Of a stretch of DNA of 64,000 nucleotides, positions 13,236 through 25,042 are shown piece after piece. Within the stretch, counting starts at the first letter, position 1, and each line of letters starts with the position of its first letter. Origin of the DNA: Halichoerus grypus (taxonomy: Eukaryota > Chordata > Mammalia > Carnivora > Phocidae). The stretch is from positions 129,499,444-129,563,443 of the forward strand of contig NC_135719.1 of NCBI RefSeq assembly GCF_964656455.1, given 5' to 3'. The notes beneath the pieces were generated by a model. It saw only the letters and a program-made list of their open reading frames with translations. It was not told where the DNA came from and made no database searches. A program made the translations under genes and the position numbers.

Positions 13236-14467
13236 TCTTATTTAGTGCAGCGCCTGACAAGAAGACAGACCCAGTGAGCAGTAGTGGCCATCTCTCATCT
13301 TGGCGTCATTACATTACAGACAGATGCATAGTGATGGAGAAGTTAAATAGGCATGGCTGTCTTTGTTTTTCTTTCCTCCATCATTTAAAAAAACAGTAGG
13401 GTTAAGCCCCCAGGTTGCATAAAAACTTCTTGCCATGCATGACAGTGAGTTTGAAGGGCAGATGGCACTTAGGAGGAAGTGAATTTGAATCCTTCACTTG
13501 CCCTGAACAACTTATCTAACCTTTTTTCTGCTTTGTCTATTTTGAGAATGAAGAAATAATATTGAGTGGCACAGGAAATAATTTCTAAAGTAAAAACTCT
13601 TTTGTAAATGCCATATTATTAAACAATGATTTTCCTTACCCAGCGATACTTACCTTTTTTACTTCTGGAAAGAAGTTATTGGATTACTTTTTTTTTTTTT
13701 TTTTTGCAAGGAATTTTATCCTTAGTCCTCAAAACACTTGAACATGAAACATCTGCCCTCATTTTTTACCTTATTTCTCCAGCACCCATGGCAGGCATGT
13801 TTATAATCTTTGTTTTCATCCTAGTAAATCTGACGGAAGACAAGTGGAATCCACTCAGAAAAAGATTTTCCCTGGAGTGCGACTCAGCCTTCAAAAAAGA
13901 AAATCAGGAATGTGAGAGCAATAATTACATGTTAAATATTATCACAGCTGATAAGGAGCAGAGAACTAAGAGAGAATGAAGGAGTAGCTTCATTGTCTAT
14001 CTTGCCTGATAGCTGCATTTGGTACCGTAGTACCCAGGGGAAACCCACCGTAGCTACATTCAGAGTCACCTAGTAAATGATGCTTTTCTTCCAGACCCAT
14101 TCCTTCCTCTTCTTCTGAGCTTTAAGCAAGGGAAATACCCATAGCATTTCCTTATGCACTTCTATGTAGCGTTATGCAGAGGATTCTGAATGGCTGTCCC
14201 TGGAAGAGAACAATTAGCTGTGTGACTTTCTCTAGGCCAAAAATATGGGATTAGAACATTCATCTATATAAAAAACCAGTTCTTAAGGCAACATTGATCC
14301 TAGTTTATCTGCTAATTGTTTTCATGTCTGGAAAACTGTCTTCCTTGACACTTTCGGAATGCCCTTTTACTATTTTGTTTCCTACTGTGGTACTAATATT
14401 CTGATTTTTTTATTGCCTATGTTGTAAATTCGTCTTACCTTCCCTCCTGTATGTTCTTCCAACATGC
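13236..14467. other. Unique intron with a T-run
   Basis: Nothing recognised apart from a run of about 19 T at 13688-13706. The 117-codon open frame spanning that T-run lacks gene-like features. Confidence 0.55.
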
Positions 14468-14472
14468 ACATG

Positions 14473-14511
<39 letters not shown>

Positions 14512-14527
14512 CACACACACCACACAA
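14468..14527. repeat. (CA)n microsatellite with CG-rich head
   Basis: Starts tgcgcgcgca then about 17 CA units, an interruption (cgctg) and further CACACA. Alternating purine/pyrimidine throughout the first part. Confidence 0.95.
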
Positions 14528-14899
14528 CGGTAAGTCAGTTAAGACCAATTTTGTCTAATTCAAGTTAGCATTTCCATTTTATTATTTTTCAGGTTGAATG
14601 AAACATCCATGTTTTAACCCGCTGATATTTAGGCAGACTTGACTAAAATACCATATTATTTCTAGCTGGATAGAAAGTTCAGCTCCAACCTATCAGATAG
14701 TGTTGCTGATTTATACAATAGGAAGCAAGGCGAAAGAACTATGGGTGGGCATAGTAAATAGAAGACAAAAATGACCCTAAGCATTTCACTTGTTGCCTAT
14801 TCAAATCTTGCAAGCTCTACTTTTATACCAAAATTTGGTTCTCAGTGCCTTTGGACATACTCCCAATTCCCTTTCAACAGAACAGCTTGTTCGGTTTTC

Positions 14900-15018
14900 T
14901 TTTTCTACTTGTTATTAAACATTTACTATATTCCAAGTGCTAGAGTAGGTACTTTACGTTTATTTGGTTCATTTACTCTCACAGTAACCCTTTGTGGTGT
15001 GGCAGTATCCCATTTATG
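14900..15018 (-). repeat. MIR fragment
   Basis: Reverse MIR order: aaacatttactatattccaa, gtgctagagtaggtacttta, ggttcatttactctcacagt, aaccctttgtggtgtggcag, tatcccattta. Confidence 0.65.
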
Positions 15019-15579
15019 GTGGCTTCTGTGATACTGTATGGGGAGAGATACAATGGGAGTGTGCCTAGCAATGCCTTCATCATGCTCTCTTATAAGAGTG
15101 CTCATTTATTTGCTGCTTCCCCCATCAAATTAAATCTCATTCATTATTGTATCTTTAGCAAATAGCATAGTGCCAAGTAACTCACTATTTGCCCATATGA
15201 ATGAAACCATGCTTATAAAATGTGGGAGCCCTGTGCAGTCACTCTGACCCAGGACTCACTGCCTCTGGCAACTTGAAACCACACATTCAACATAACCAGT
15301 TAGGAACTAAGAAGGAAGCTTCTCCTACTTTTTACATTCCCCATTTTTATTTTAAAAAGTTTTAAAAACTTGAAATATTTGAAAACATTAGTGTTTAAGT
15401 GGTCTTAGAGTTTGATTTCAGTAATAACTGCATATCCATATATTGCCATGTAAAGATGTTCCCAGTACAATATTCAGTGGGGGGAGAAAACCCAGGTTTC
15501 ATAATAGTGTACATAGAATAAACCAATTGTTGAACATGTAGATGTATATTTGTATACCCATATCCAGGCACATTTTTAT

Positions 15580-15785
15580 TCTTCATTTATTCTTATTTAA
15601 TCAATCTGCTATTGTTGGATACTTGGGCTATTTCTAATGTTCTGTTGTTGTTATTATTATTGTTATTATTACTACTGGGGAAAAAAATCCTGCGCCAAAT
15701 ATCCTAGTACAGTCTCTCTGTGTGCTTGTCTAATTGTTTTATCAGGATAACAGGACCCATACGTATCCACTTCAGTGCAACTACT
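15580..15785. repeat. Possible old L1 (L1M-type) fragment
   Basis: ctattgttggatacttgggc, tatttctaatgttctgttg, an ATT-triplet run and agtctctctgtgtgcttgtc resemble a common old L1 stretch. Orientation and family are uncertain. Confidence 0.35.
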
Positions 15786-16779
15786 TGGTGTGAGTTGCTT
15801 CTGTGCCTCCAGGAATGGGCTTTTCCTCTGGGAGTAGTGGCTGCCACATTATCTAGTGACTAGAGTAATATGACTTCATGTGACATGATTAATGAAGCAT
15901 GACAAAGGTCATCTGCATCTTATTTATCATTGAGTTATCTGACACCTCTGTAATACACCTATCTTTTTGAAAAGCCTGTTCCTGAGCTGAATTCCTGAGC
16001 TCAGATGGCAGCAAAGGCCATGTCTTCTCATATAAAAAGTAACCGCATCTAATCTAGTACACGTGACCATTGTCAACTTTGTAAGTTCTGTGGGATTGGG
16101 TCAAATGAGAAAACAGAAGCGCCTTAGAGCAGTCAGAGAACCGACCATCGTAATCAGCAGCTTCAACCATAGCACTACAACGTGACTGATATTTTAAAAT
16201 ACGCTACATTTACAAGCATTTTTGAAATGAGGAACTTAAAATAGAAGCTTCTTCCTGCCTTCTTTACTGGTCACATCGAATGTATGGCCTCACAAAGACC
16301 TTCTTAGCCTATTCTGGGTAGGACCCTCCCGTTAAAGTGATTCATTCATGCTGACAGCACCCATGTCTTGAGTGCCCACTGTAGCCAGTACCATGTTATT
16401 TGCTGATATTTAAGCTGTGCCATAAAGGACCAGTGGGAGTTACCAGGCAGGTGAGAGCAAGCAGGGTTGGTGGCAGCGGAAGCCACGTGCACAGAATGCA
16501 GTGGTGAAACTACCAGGCACACTGGGAACTGAAATGGTCTGACTGTGTTGGAGGCGGGTTGCAAGCTGAGGAGTAATGGGAAATGCAGCTGAAGAGCATA
16601 GGAAGTGGCAGATGATGGCGTTGCATCTCCCTGGCATTTATCATACTTTTTGCTCACTTGGTTTTTTGATGAGTACTGAACCAGAACCTCAGTATGAATT
16701 CTTGTTCTCATCTGTAAACGTCATTTCAATGACTTATCATTGCTCTTAGAGAAGACTAAGTCTTTAAAATAGCCCATAA
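15786..16779. other. Unique intron, nothing recognised
   Basis: No repeat family recognised. A 121-codon minus-strand open frame at 16346-16711 has no family motif or splice context and is judged to be chance. Confidence 0.5.
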
Positions 16780-17108
16780 GAGCTGGTATAATCTGTCTCC
16801 TGCCTCCTTAGTCTCTTTCCTCACAGGCCTGCCTGCCTTCTTCCAGCCCTACTCTCTGTGCTCCAGCCATATTGACTTTCCTTGAGTTTGGCTAATAGAC
16901 CATGTTGCTGCCTCCTAACAAAGGGCCTTTGCACATTCTTTTTACGTGGAATCCTTTTTCCTCCCTGCCACTCTTACCTATTTATTTCCTCTTATCCCTC
17001 AGCTGTCAGTTGCATTTTACCCCTGAAATGCTTCCCCAAGTTCCTTGAATGGATCTAACTTCCTGCTTATACCCCCTCATGACCCCATGTACTTTTCTTT
17101 CACAGCAC
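16780..17108 (+). repeat. L2 LINE fragment
   Basis: Clear L2 order: ctccagccatattgactttc, aacaaagggcctttgcacat, ttttacgtggaatccttttt, cttatccctcagctgtcag, atgcttccccaagttccttg. Confidence 0.8.
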
Positions 17109-17194
17109 TGCAGGAAGAGTAATTGGCAGTGATATATTGGTGTCATTATTTGATTAGTGTTGGTTTCCTCCTTATAAATAACATCATCATCAAT

Positions 17195-17250
17195 ACCATC
17201 ATCATTGAATCAGCCAGCATCTGTTGGGATGCTTACCATGTGCCTCACAT
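17195..17250 (-). repeat. MIR, left part (split by insertions)
   Basis: cagccagcatctgttgggat, gcttaccatgtgcctcacat. The MIR resumes at 17880 after two retroposon insertions placed exactly at tattctaagcat. Confidence 0.72.
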
Positions 17251-17266
17251 TATTCTAAGCATTTTT

Positions 17267-17464
17267 TTTTTTTTAAAGATTTTATTTATTTATTTGAGAC
17301 AGAGAGAATGAGAGAGAGAGAGCACATGAGAGGGGAGAGGGTCAGAGGGAGAAGCAGGCCCCCTGCCGAGCAGGGAGCCCGATGCGGGACTCGATCCAGG
17401 GACTCCAGGATCATGACCTGAGCCGAAGGCAGTCGCTTAACCAACTGAGCCACCCAGGCGCCCC
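17267..17464 (-). mobile_element. CAN-SINE, full length, 16-bp TSD
   Basis: T-run, aaagattttatttatttatt, purine body, tgagccacccaggcgcccc. Target duplications tattctaagcattttt at 17251-17266 and 17465-17480. It sits in the T-rich tail junction of the chimera that follows. Confidence 0.95.
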
Positions 17465-17476
17465 TATTCTAAGCAT

Positions 17477-17867
17477 TTTTTAAGTTTTGTTTTTTTATTT
17501 TTTTTTAATTTTTTATTAACATATAATGTATTATTTGTTTCAGGGGTACAGGTCTGTGATTCATCAGTCTTACACAATTCATGGCATTCACCATAGCACA
17601 TACCCTCCCCAATATCCATCACCCAGACACCCCATCCCTCCCACACCCCTCCACTCCAGCAACCCTCGGTTTGTTTCCTGAGATTAAGAGTCTCTTATGG
17701 TTTGAGAGAGAGAGAGGGATGGGGCAGAGGGAGAGAAAGAGAATCTCAAGCAGACTCCCCACCTAGCATAGAGCCCAGCGCAGGGCTTGATCCCATGACC
17801 CTGAGATCATGACCTGAGCCGAAACCAGGAGTCAGGTGCTCAACAGACTGAGCCACCCAGGTGCCCC
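17477..17867 (-). mobile_element. Chimeric retroposon: CAN-SINE 5' part fused to L1 3' end
   Basis: Read on the minus strand, a CAN-SINE head and body (17701-17867) runs directly into the carnivore L1 3' UTR (17477-17700). Plus-strand L1 wording: gtacaggtctgtgattcatc, catggcattcaccatagcac, gattaagagtctcttatggt. The SINE's own A-rich tail is missing at the join (ggtttg/agagag), and the L1 supplies the tail. One pair of target copies tattctaagcat (17465-17476, 17868-17879) flanks the whole unit, pointing to a single insertion event. The alternative is a SINE inserted into an L1 followed by deletion. Confidence 0.8.
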
Positions 17868-17879
17868 TATTCTAAGCAT

Positions 17880-17998
17880 GTTATACGTATTAACTCATTT
17901 AATTCCCGTAACAGTTACACAGTTGATGAAGTTGGAATTTGAACCCAGGCAGACTGGAAGCAGAATCTATGTTCTTAGCCACTGTATTTCTGCTGACC
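17880..17998 (-). repeat. MIR, right part
   Basis: Continues the MIR begun at 17195: gttatacgtattaactcatt, taattcccgtaacagttaca, gaatttgaacccaggcagac, gttcttagccactgtatttc. The segment with gaggaaactgagg is deleted. Confidence 0.78.
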
Positions 17999-18064
17999 TA
18001 TAAATTCCAGCCCTAACACATAGTTCTTGCTCAATAAATATTTGTTGAAAGGATGAATGCATAA
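17999..18064 (+). repeat. L2/MIR-type 3' tail fragment
   Basis: acacatagttcttgctcaat, aaatatttgttgaaaggatg is the typical terminal wording of L2 elements. Confidence 0.55.
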
Positions 18065-19031
18065 ATTCATAAAATAGGTAAAATAATGACAACTCCATAT
18101 ATGCCTAACTCAACTGGAAGCAGTCGGGTATGACACAAAACAACCGTGATAGACCAACCCTTCATTAGCAGGAGGACATTCTAGAGAAGATTTGGAAAAG
18201 AGAAACCCTGGAGTACTTTATGTGATTTGTGATGGAAATCTTATATTAACCAAAGGGATTAGTTTGGTGCTTTATATGTCCTTTATTGTGACCTTTCCTA
18301 GTATGGACTTTTGAGTTTGTTCAGTGTCTATAATCCCACAGGCTGATGTTTATAACCTTGAGTGCTTATGCTGTATTTACTAAGGGTTTCCTCTACATGT
18401 AACAGCCCTTGAAAACTTAGAAATAGAGAAAGCAAGTCAATGGTGATATCATTCAGGGCTCTGCCAGACTATCTTGCTTACCCAAAAACAGATCACTTTC
18501 CTCTTTCTCATCTCTATACAAGAAGTACTTCACATCTTTGTGTTTTCATGTACTGAGATTTCTCCATGAATCTGAGAAGACATCTAAATAAAATGAGGTA
18601 AAAAAATGACTGAAACTAGCTATAGCACCTTGGACATTGGATTATTATCAGAAACCCACAGACCATTGAATTCCCTTTGCCTTACCAGACTGTGATAAAA
18701 AGCATATTCACTCTCCGCATGGACTTGCCTTCACATACCCTTTGCTGGGGGATCAGGTGGAAAAATATGCCCAAATTATTATTATTTCTATGTAAGTAAG
18801 AGTGCATATGTGGTTTCTATATATCATGTGTTACACTGTTATCAGTTGCATTTCAAGCAGTGCTAACTAGATGACTGATTCTTTTTTTATAATCTTTGCT
18901 CTCTAAATTCGTTATAGGATAAGTGAGGGAAATATGTGAGGGAAGCATTTGGTGATGGTGTAGGAAGGTTGATTTGTGACTCATTGATAATTGGGGTGGG
19001 AGGGGTGGGAAGTGAATTCAGCATGTAATCT

Positions 19032-19056
19032 CTGTGTGTGTGTGTGTGTGTGTGTC
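19032..19056. repeat. (GT)n microsatellite
   Basis: About 12 uninterrupted TG units. Confidence 0.95.
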
Positions 19057-20039
19057 TATAAATAATGAGTTAGTTTGTTTTTTCCACTATTAAAATTGTT
19101 GAACAGAGCGGTGACTTGGATACCTGATTTCTCTACTCCTAGATTTACTAGTAAAGGAGGAATATAGTATAAAGAATAAGACAACATTAGTCTTGGGTGG
19201 TAATACAGTGTAATTCTGTGATCTACTCATGTCACAACCAATGCAGATTTACATTTAGCTGTGATTTTGTATAAGATCGTGCACAGTACTATTTTGTATC
19301 AAATATCACTAGAGGGTATTTAATACATAAAGCAATGAAATTTATATTTATGTATAGGTACTCTTACTAGAGTTGAATGTTCTAACTGATGGAAGGAGGA
19401 GAGATCCTGACTCTAGGACAACTCTAGGCATCCTGGACAACCTCCACAAATGTAGCAAACCCAGAATCATTCATAATTGATCATAATTATCCTTGGTCAT
19501 CCAATTGCAGGTTAGGCTAGTAGGATGTGGATTTGGGGATGATTCTTAGTGCCAGATAGAAATTGGATTATCCATAGGGAAAGCTATTCAATGTAAGACA
19601 GATAAGACTAAATTCCAAGTTCTTCTCAGAGAATAGGGCTACTGTGGATGAGACAAAAAACTAGACAAGTGTCTGGACCATAGCACTGGAATCTAAATGA
19701 GATACAGAAGCAAAACCCAATAGGAATTGAATGAGAAGGCCACGTTCACATGTCAGCTGGACTTCAGAGCAGAGTTTCAGATGTTCATGTACCATCCCAG
19801 GTCAGAAATCCGGGAGATGGAGGTGTGGGGGATGGGATGAAAAAGAGGGGGCAATTGGGCACCAAGAGACTAAGTAGACATTCTGGCCAACTCTGTAAAG
19901 GGGTCTCATAGTAAAACCTTAGTGGAAAGGCTAAATTTGGAGGTTCTGATTCTAGGCACATTGATTCTGTATACAGGGCAGCCACAAATTAGATTATTTC
20001 CAGATTCTCATTGCTAGCCAGTAGACAGCAAACAATACA

Positions 20040-20200
20040 CGTCCATCACTTGCTCCTTAACTGGTGGTGCTAAGTCATTATTGTAACCCCAAGTCCTGGT
20101 ACAGAGCCTAGCAAAAAGCAGGTGCTTCATAAATGATTAAGGAGTGAATGAATGAGTGATGAAATGAATGTGGGTGAATGAATCAATGAATGAATAGCAA
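20040..20200 (+). repeat. L2 3' tail with (TGAA)n
   Basis: agtcctggtacagagcctag, caggtgcttcataaatgatt, then imperfect gaatgaatga units. Confidence 0.65.
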
Positions 20201-20261
20201 AATGTTGAGGCAGATAGAGTAGGACTGTGGCAGGCAAGGGCTGACATCATCCTTCAAGGAC

Positions 20262-20508
20262 CAACTCAAAATGCCATATTTTCACTACAGCTTTCACTGA
20301 GTTAATCAATCCTCTCCTTTATTCCTATGGTGATTTATTTATCCTGTTTTAATAGCATTTATCAGTCATATTGTAATTACATTCCACAAATCTCCCTCCC
20401 TCCCAGACTATGAAATCCTTGACCATAGGGATTATTCTTTTATACCTACAGGACTGCACATAGTATCTGTCACAGACTAGGCACTCAATAAATGATTACC
20501 AAATTGAG
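20262..20508 (+). repeat. L2 LINE 3' end
   Basis: tttatttatcctgttttaat, agcatttatcagtcatattg, actatgaaatccttgaccat, ctaggcactcaataaatgat. Confidence 0.78.
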
Positions 20509-22686
20509 TCTGTAAAGTTCCTAATGTACCCCTTTGGTTTGTGAACCATGCTGCATTCACTCAAATAAGATCACAAAGCCTTGTGATCATGTGATAGTCA
20601 CACTGCAAATCAGAGCAGTAACCTCTCCAATATCAGGATTTCTTCTTCCAACCTTTCAGGTTCCCTCTGAGGAAGGTTTTTTCTTTTCCCCCCTGGAAAT
20701 CATGTATTGGAATAAGTTGTCAATGTGTGCTGTTCTAGATTGCCCCACGGTTCATGGACTTCTCTGATGGAGAGAAATAAGCTCTATGGATAGAATTGTG
20801 CTATGTTAAAGGACCCTCAGCACTGACACAGATGCCAGGACCACACTGACAAAACGAAGAACGTGGTCAGAGGCTAAGAGAGACAGGGCAAGGAAAGCAT
20901 AATGTGTGTGAAGAAGGGAGCTCCTCTCTTCTTCCCCATGTACTGGGGAGCCCAGAAGTGGCATCACTTTGTACTCCAGTAGTGACATTTTAATTTATAA
21001 GCTAAGAATGCACTGATCGCCAACTGCAAAAATTGATTTGGTTGTTCATCTGATTCAACTCATGTCAGAGTTTGAAAGTAATTATGATAGTGGAGCTGAT
21101 AGTCAGGCAGTTACATTGTGTTCTCTCGCTTTCCAGCGGCTTCCCCCTCTCATTTCCTCCCCATCCCTCCACCCCCAAGGCTGTTCTCATGGGAAAGCAA
21201 TGTAGGCACAAGACAAGAGAGTAATCTTTAGAGAAGTGGTATGGGGACTCCTACAGCACAGGCTATAACAAGTAGCATGTTGTCTGGGCTAGTCCTTTAT
21301 CTTCATCTAATTTTTGTTAGCCTTCTAAGAGATTTAACCAGATGAAAGACACAGACTCTTTTGGCGCCTTCTTGAAAATATGCAATAGTAAAAGCAGATG
21401 TACTACAAAACAGTTACTGGTCCTGACTTGAACTTGAGTTGTGTTTACCATATCTACAGATACAGGTTGTTTTTCTAAGATTTCCTCCAAATCATAAAGC
21501 GTACAGGAGCCCTGAGATAAGGAGATAGTTACCTAAGGTTGAAATCCAGGTCTGTGTTGGTGAACAGATTTTATGGGAGATTGAAAATAGCCCTTGAAAT
21601 AGTAGTACAAAAAAACAGAGCAAAGTATTGGAAAAAAGAAGGAAGTTTTTTGTTTTTTTTTTTTTTTTTTTTTTTTGCTGGAAATAATACCTGGCATGCA
21701 CACCTAAAATAATGTAGAAGATGGAGTTAGAATATATCGCAAGGCAAAATTTACTTGTTAGTCAGATGAAGAGATTAATGGATAGACATGGATTCCTTGA
21801 TCTATTTCTGTTTTAAAGGATGTTTATTTGCAAACACTAGAAAATTCAATGTTTTTGACCCAGCAGAGTAGCTTTTCTTATCCAGAGCTAGTGAAATCAG
21901 AACGTTCAGGATGGAGAGTCTATTCATTCCGGAAAATATTGGGATATCTAAATTATTTGAAAATGTTTTTCTCTTGACAGTATAGAAAAAAACTTTAAAG
22001 GATTTCATACCGTGGTTGATGGTATTCAGAATCACATCTCACTTCCAAGGGAACTTGTGGCCCAACAATTCACTCTGACTACCTGAAGATTTAAAAAGAA
22101 AATGAGAACTTCACTCAAAGACTAGCCTATCCCAGATCCAAGTTTTTCACTATGCACTCTGTTAACTTCTCTAGAAGCCTCCTTTCTACTGCCTGGTGCC
22201 CTGTGATTTGGCACATATACCCTTTTAATGAGTGAGTTTTCTGTACCCAGCAAATGTGTCAGAGAAGGCTGACTGATACTAAGAAGCCGTTGGCTTCTGG
22301 ATCTACTACCCTGCAAGAAAATGTTAGGGAATGAACTACATATACCCCCAAAATATTTCAACTGCTCTTTCTATTACATTAAATAACAGAGAGTCATTTT
22401 ACATCGTTATCTATAGACCATCTATTAAAAAAAAGTGTGGGAAGAAGAAAAGTGTGTGGGAAGAAACCCAAAATATAAACATATAGACTCTCTCGGGTCT
22501 ATATAAATTTGATACACATTCTCAGGTTGTCTAGTTCAAAATACAAATTTAATTGTTTATACATTTTTATTTAGTGATATTACATCATACTTGAGCCTCA
22601 TAAGATCCATATCATTATTGTACATTTGCTGAGAGTTTAAAGCCCTCTTTATGCTCTTCTTGACCTTCCTATCCTGTCTCTTACCA
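20509..22686. other. Unique intron with a 28-base T-rich run
   Basis: No gene or named repeat recognised. A near-pure T run at 21649-21676 has no recognisable retroposon body attached. Confidence 0.55.
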
Positions 22687-22915
22687 CAGCTTAATGGTTA
22701 AGAGAAGGACTTTGGAATCAGACAGAATTGGGTCAGAACTGTAGTTTTGCTACTCATTATCTGCATTCTCGAGTCTCCCAGAACCTGTTTCCTTGTCTGC
22801 AAAGTAGCAATGGTAAAATTGGCTTCACAAGATGTTTAGAAGAATTAAATGGAATAGGATGCTCACATGGCACATTGCTTGGCACAAAGCACATACTTAA
22901 TAAATTGTGTGCAGT
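22687..22915 (+). repeat. MIR SINE, near full length
   Basis: gcttaatggttaagagaagg, actttggaatcagacagaat, gaacctgtttccttgtctgc, tagcaatggtaaaattggct, gcacaaagcacatacttaat. The matching 72-codon open frame is repeat-derived. Confidence 0.82.
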
Positions 22916-24957
22916 TTTTACTGATTTGTTACTGTGGTTGCTTTAAATTCACCCTTTTACCCTTCCTTCTGTGTAGAGACTTTAGCTTGTTTCTGGCTCT
23001 TTGAAACTATCTGGTTCTCTTCTATTTGGACTCTGGGGCTTTTCTTTTTTCTTTCCTAAATCACATAATCTCTAGCCACATCCTCCACCATGGCAGCAGG
23101 TGACTGGAAAGCCTCTCCCTATGGATTCAGAGTCCTTATTTGGCTTATCTTACTAGCTTCCTGACTATACTCACCCATCACCCTATCTCTTTCTATCCTG
23201 AGCTGTTGATCTAGAGTAGACCAGAATTTGTATTTCCCAACCCATTTCTCAGTGAGGCAACACTGTGGACACCGTGCACTCCTTGGGCCTCCATAATTTA
23301 TATGTTATCTCTCTTTATAACATCTTCATGAGGGAGTCCGCAATTCCATACTTCTACTCTCTTCTAGAGAAAATATATGCTGAACACTTCACATATACTT
23401 CTGGCCTTTGGGGAAAACCAAACAATTCATGAACACTTTCTGAGGGGTAATTATTTCTTTGTTGTTTCCTTGCTATTCATTTTGAGATAGTCAACCTCTA
23501 AGCCTCTTATTTTATATACCACCTTTAAATCTCTCTGAGTTCATTATTTAATAATCACAAAACCTCTACCATGTCTATTGAGCTGGGTCCAGTACCATCT
23601 CAATTTGGAATGCTCAAGAGATAGAAAGTTCCATCAAATTAATATCCTGATCAAGAGAAAACTCTTCGTTTAAATGTTGCTGATGCAAATGCTTCCATTG
23701 TACATCATTCATCTTTTCTACCTTAGAAAGCTATCATTAGGGTCCCTGAACTTCATTTCAGGATCTTGCATGACTAGGGGGTCATTTCAGTGCCCCCAGA
23801 TGTGGAAGTATAGTAAATTGTGCTACATCTGTATCATCTACCATCTCAAAAAACCCTGTGGGGAGTATTTCTTTCAGACAATCTCTAACAGTACCTTGAC
23901 TTCTGCATAAGATGCATCTCTCTCTTTAAATTCAGGCATATTGAAACTTCTGGTTCAGAAGGTAAATTTCTTTTAAAAAAAATAATTGATGAAACACTTG
24001 AAACTGAATAAAGGTCTGCTTCTGTTCTGCAGAGTAACCCCATTGCTTTAGGAGTTAGTATAGTTTTGCCTTGTTAGATGCTAAAAACTTGCTTCTCTTG
24101 GTTCCTGATGTTCAGTTTTTCTGCCTACCCGTTTATTTATTTAATTCCTGATTACTAGCCAAACTCTATGCCATAGGTTGGTTGATATAATTCAAATGTC
24201 CAGCCTGTAACTAAAGAAAGAAAAATGTGTTTTGTGAAGAATAGGCATGAAATAGAGAAGTCAGTGGTAGTGTGACATGGGAAAAGGAGTAGGGCCAAAC
24301 AGCATGGGAATTCATGACATGTTGAAGGGCACAGGGAGCCAGAAAAGGAAGACAGTAAGCTGACATCTGTCACCATCCAACAGAATCTGATTCCAGCACT
24401 CATCCCTTTGTTCATGTTCCATGAAGGTAGGCCAGAAGAATTCATATCATGCCCTCGGTTCTTCTCTGGATACCAGGGTTCCAGCTCTTTTATCTGTTGT
24501 CTCATCTCAGCATTGTATGGTACTAGAAGAAGCTACATTTCACTTGACCCAGTTCTCTGTTTCCCAGTCTGGATCAGGGACACAGTAAAGTTCAGTAAGG
24601 ACCAGCATTTGTTGGCCTTTCATCTAACTCAAAATACAAGTTGAATCCACTGCTATGGAAGCAGTTTTCCACACAAATCTAATCCCCACCCCCAGATCAC
24701 CACACCAGAGCTAACATTCAACTGCTTATATTGCTGGTAGAAAGATTCCAAGATCATTCATGTTGTTTTATGGGGCTACTCACCAAAAGGTACTTTCTTG
24801 TCTATTCTGTGGATGGGAAGGTGGTGCAGAAAAGTCTTATTAAGTGTTCTACATAGTTTCATTCTATGCTATTCTATAGCTACATTCTATGTAGCGCAAT
24901 TTCTATTTTACCTGCCCTGTTGCAGGTGAAGGGTCTTGCAGAATATGTTCATGGCAT
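22916..24957. other. Unique intron, nothing recognised
   Basis: No named repeat or gene. Opposed open frames at 24155-24505 and 24408-24644 have no recognisable product. Confidence 0.5.
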
Positions 24958-24970
24958 AAGAACAAACCCG

Positions 24971-25029
24971 CCTCTTTGCACACCTGAAACTAATATAACA
25001 TTGTATGCCAATTATACCTCAAAAAAGAA
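24971..25029 (+). mobile_element. Very short (59-bp) L1 3'-tail insertion
   Basis: gcacacctgaaactaatata then acattgtatgccaattatac and an A-rich tail is the end of a carnivore L1. Flanked by 13-bp direct repeats aagaacaaacc(c/t)g at 24958-24970 and 25030-25042 with one mismatch, so it is an extreme 5' truncation rather than a decayed element. Confidence 0.75.
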
Positions 25030-25042
25030 AAGAACAAACCTG

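Noticed and set aside
14468..14527. CRISPR-like or designed repeat array
   Set aside because: Plain CA microsatellite; there are no spacers, and the genome is mammalian.
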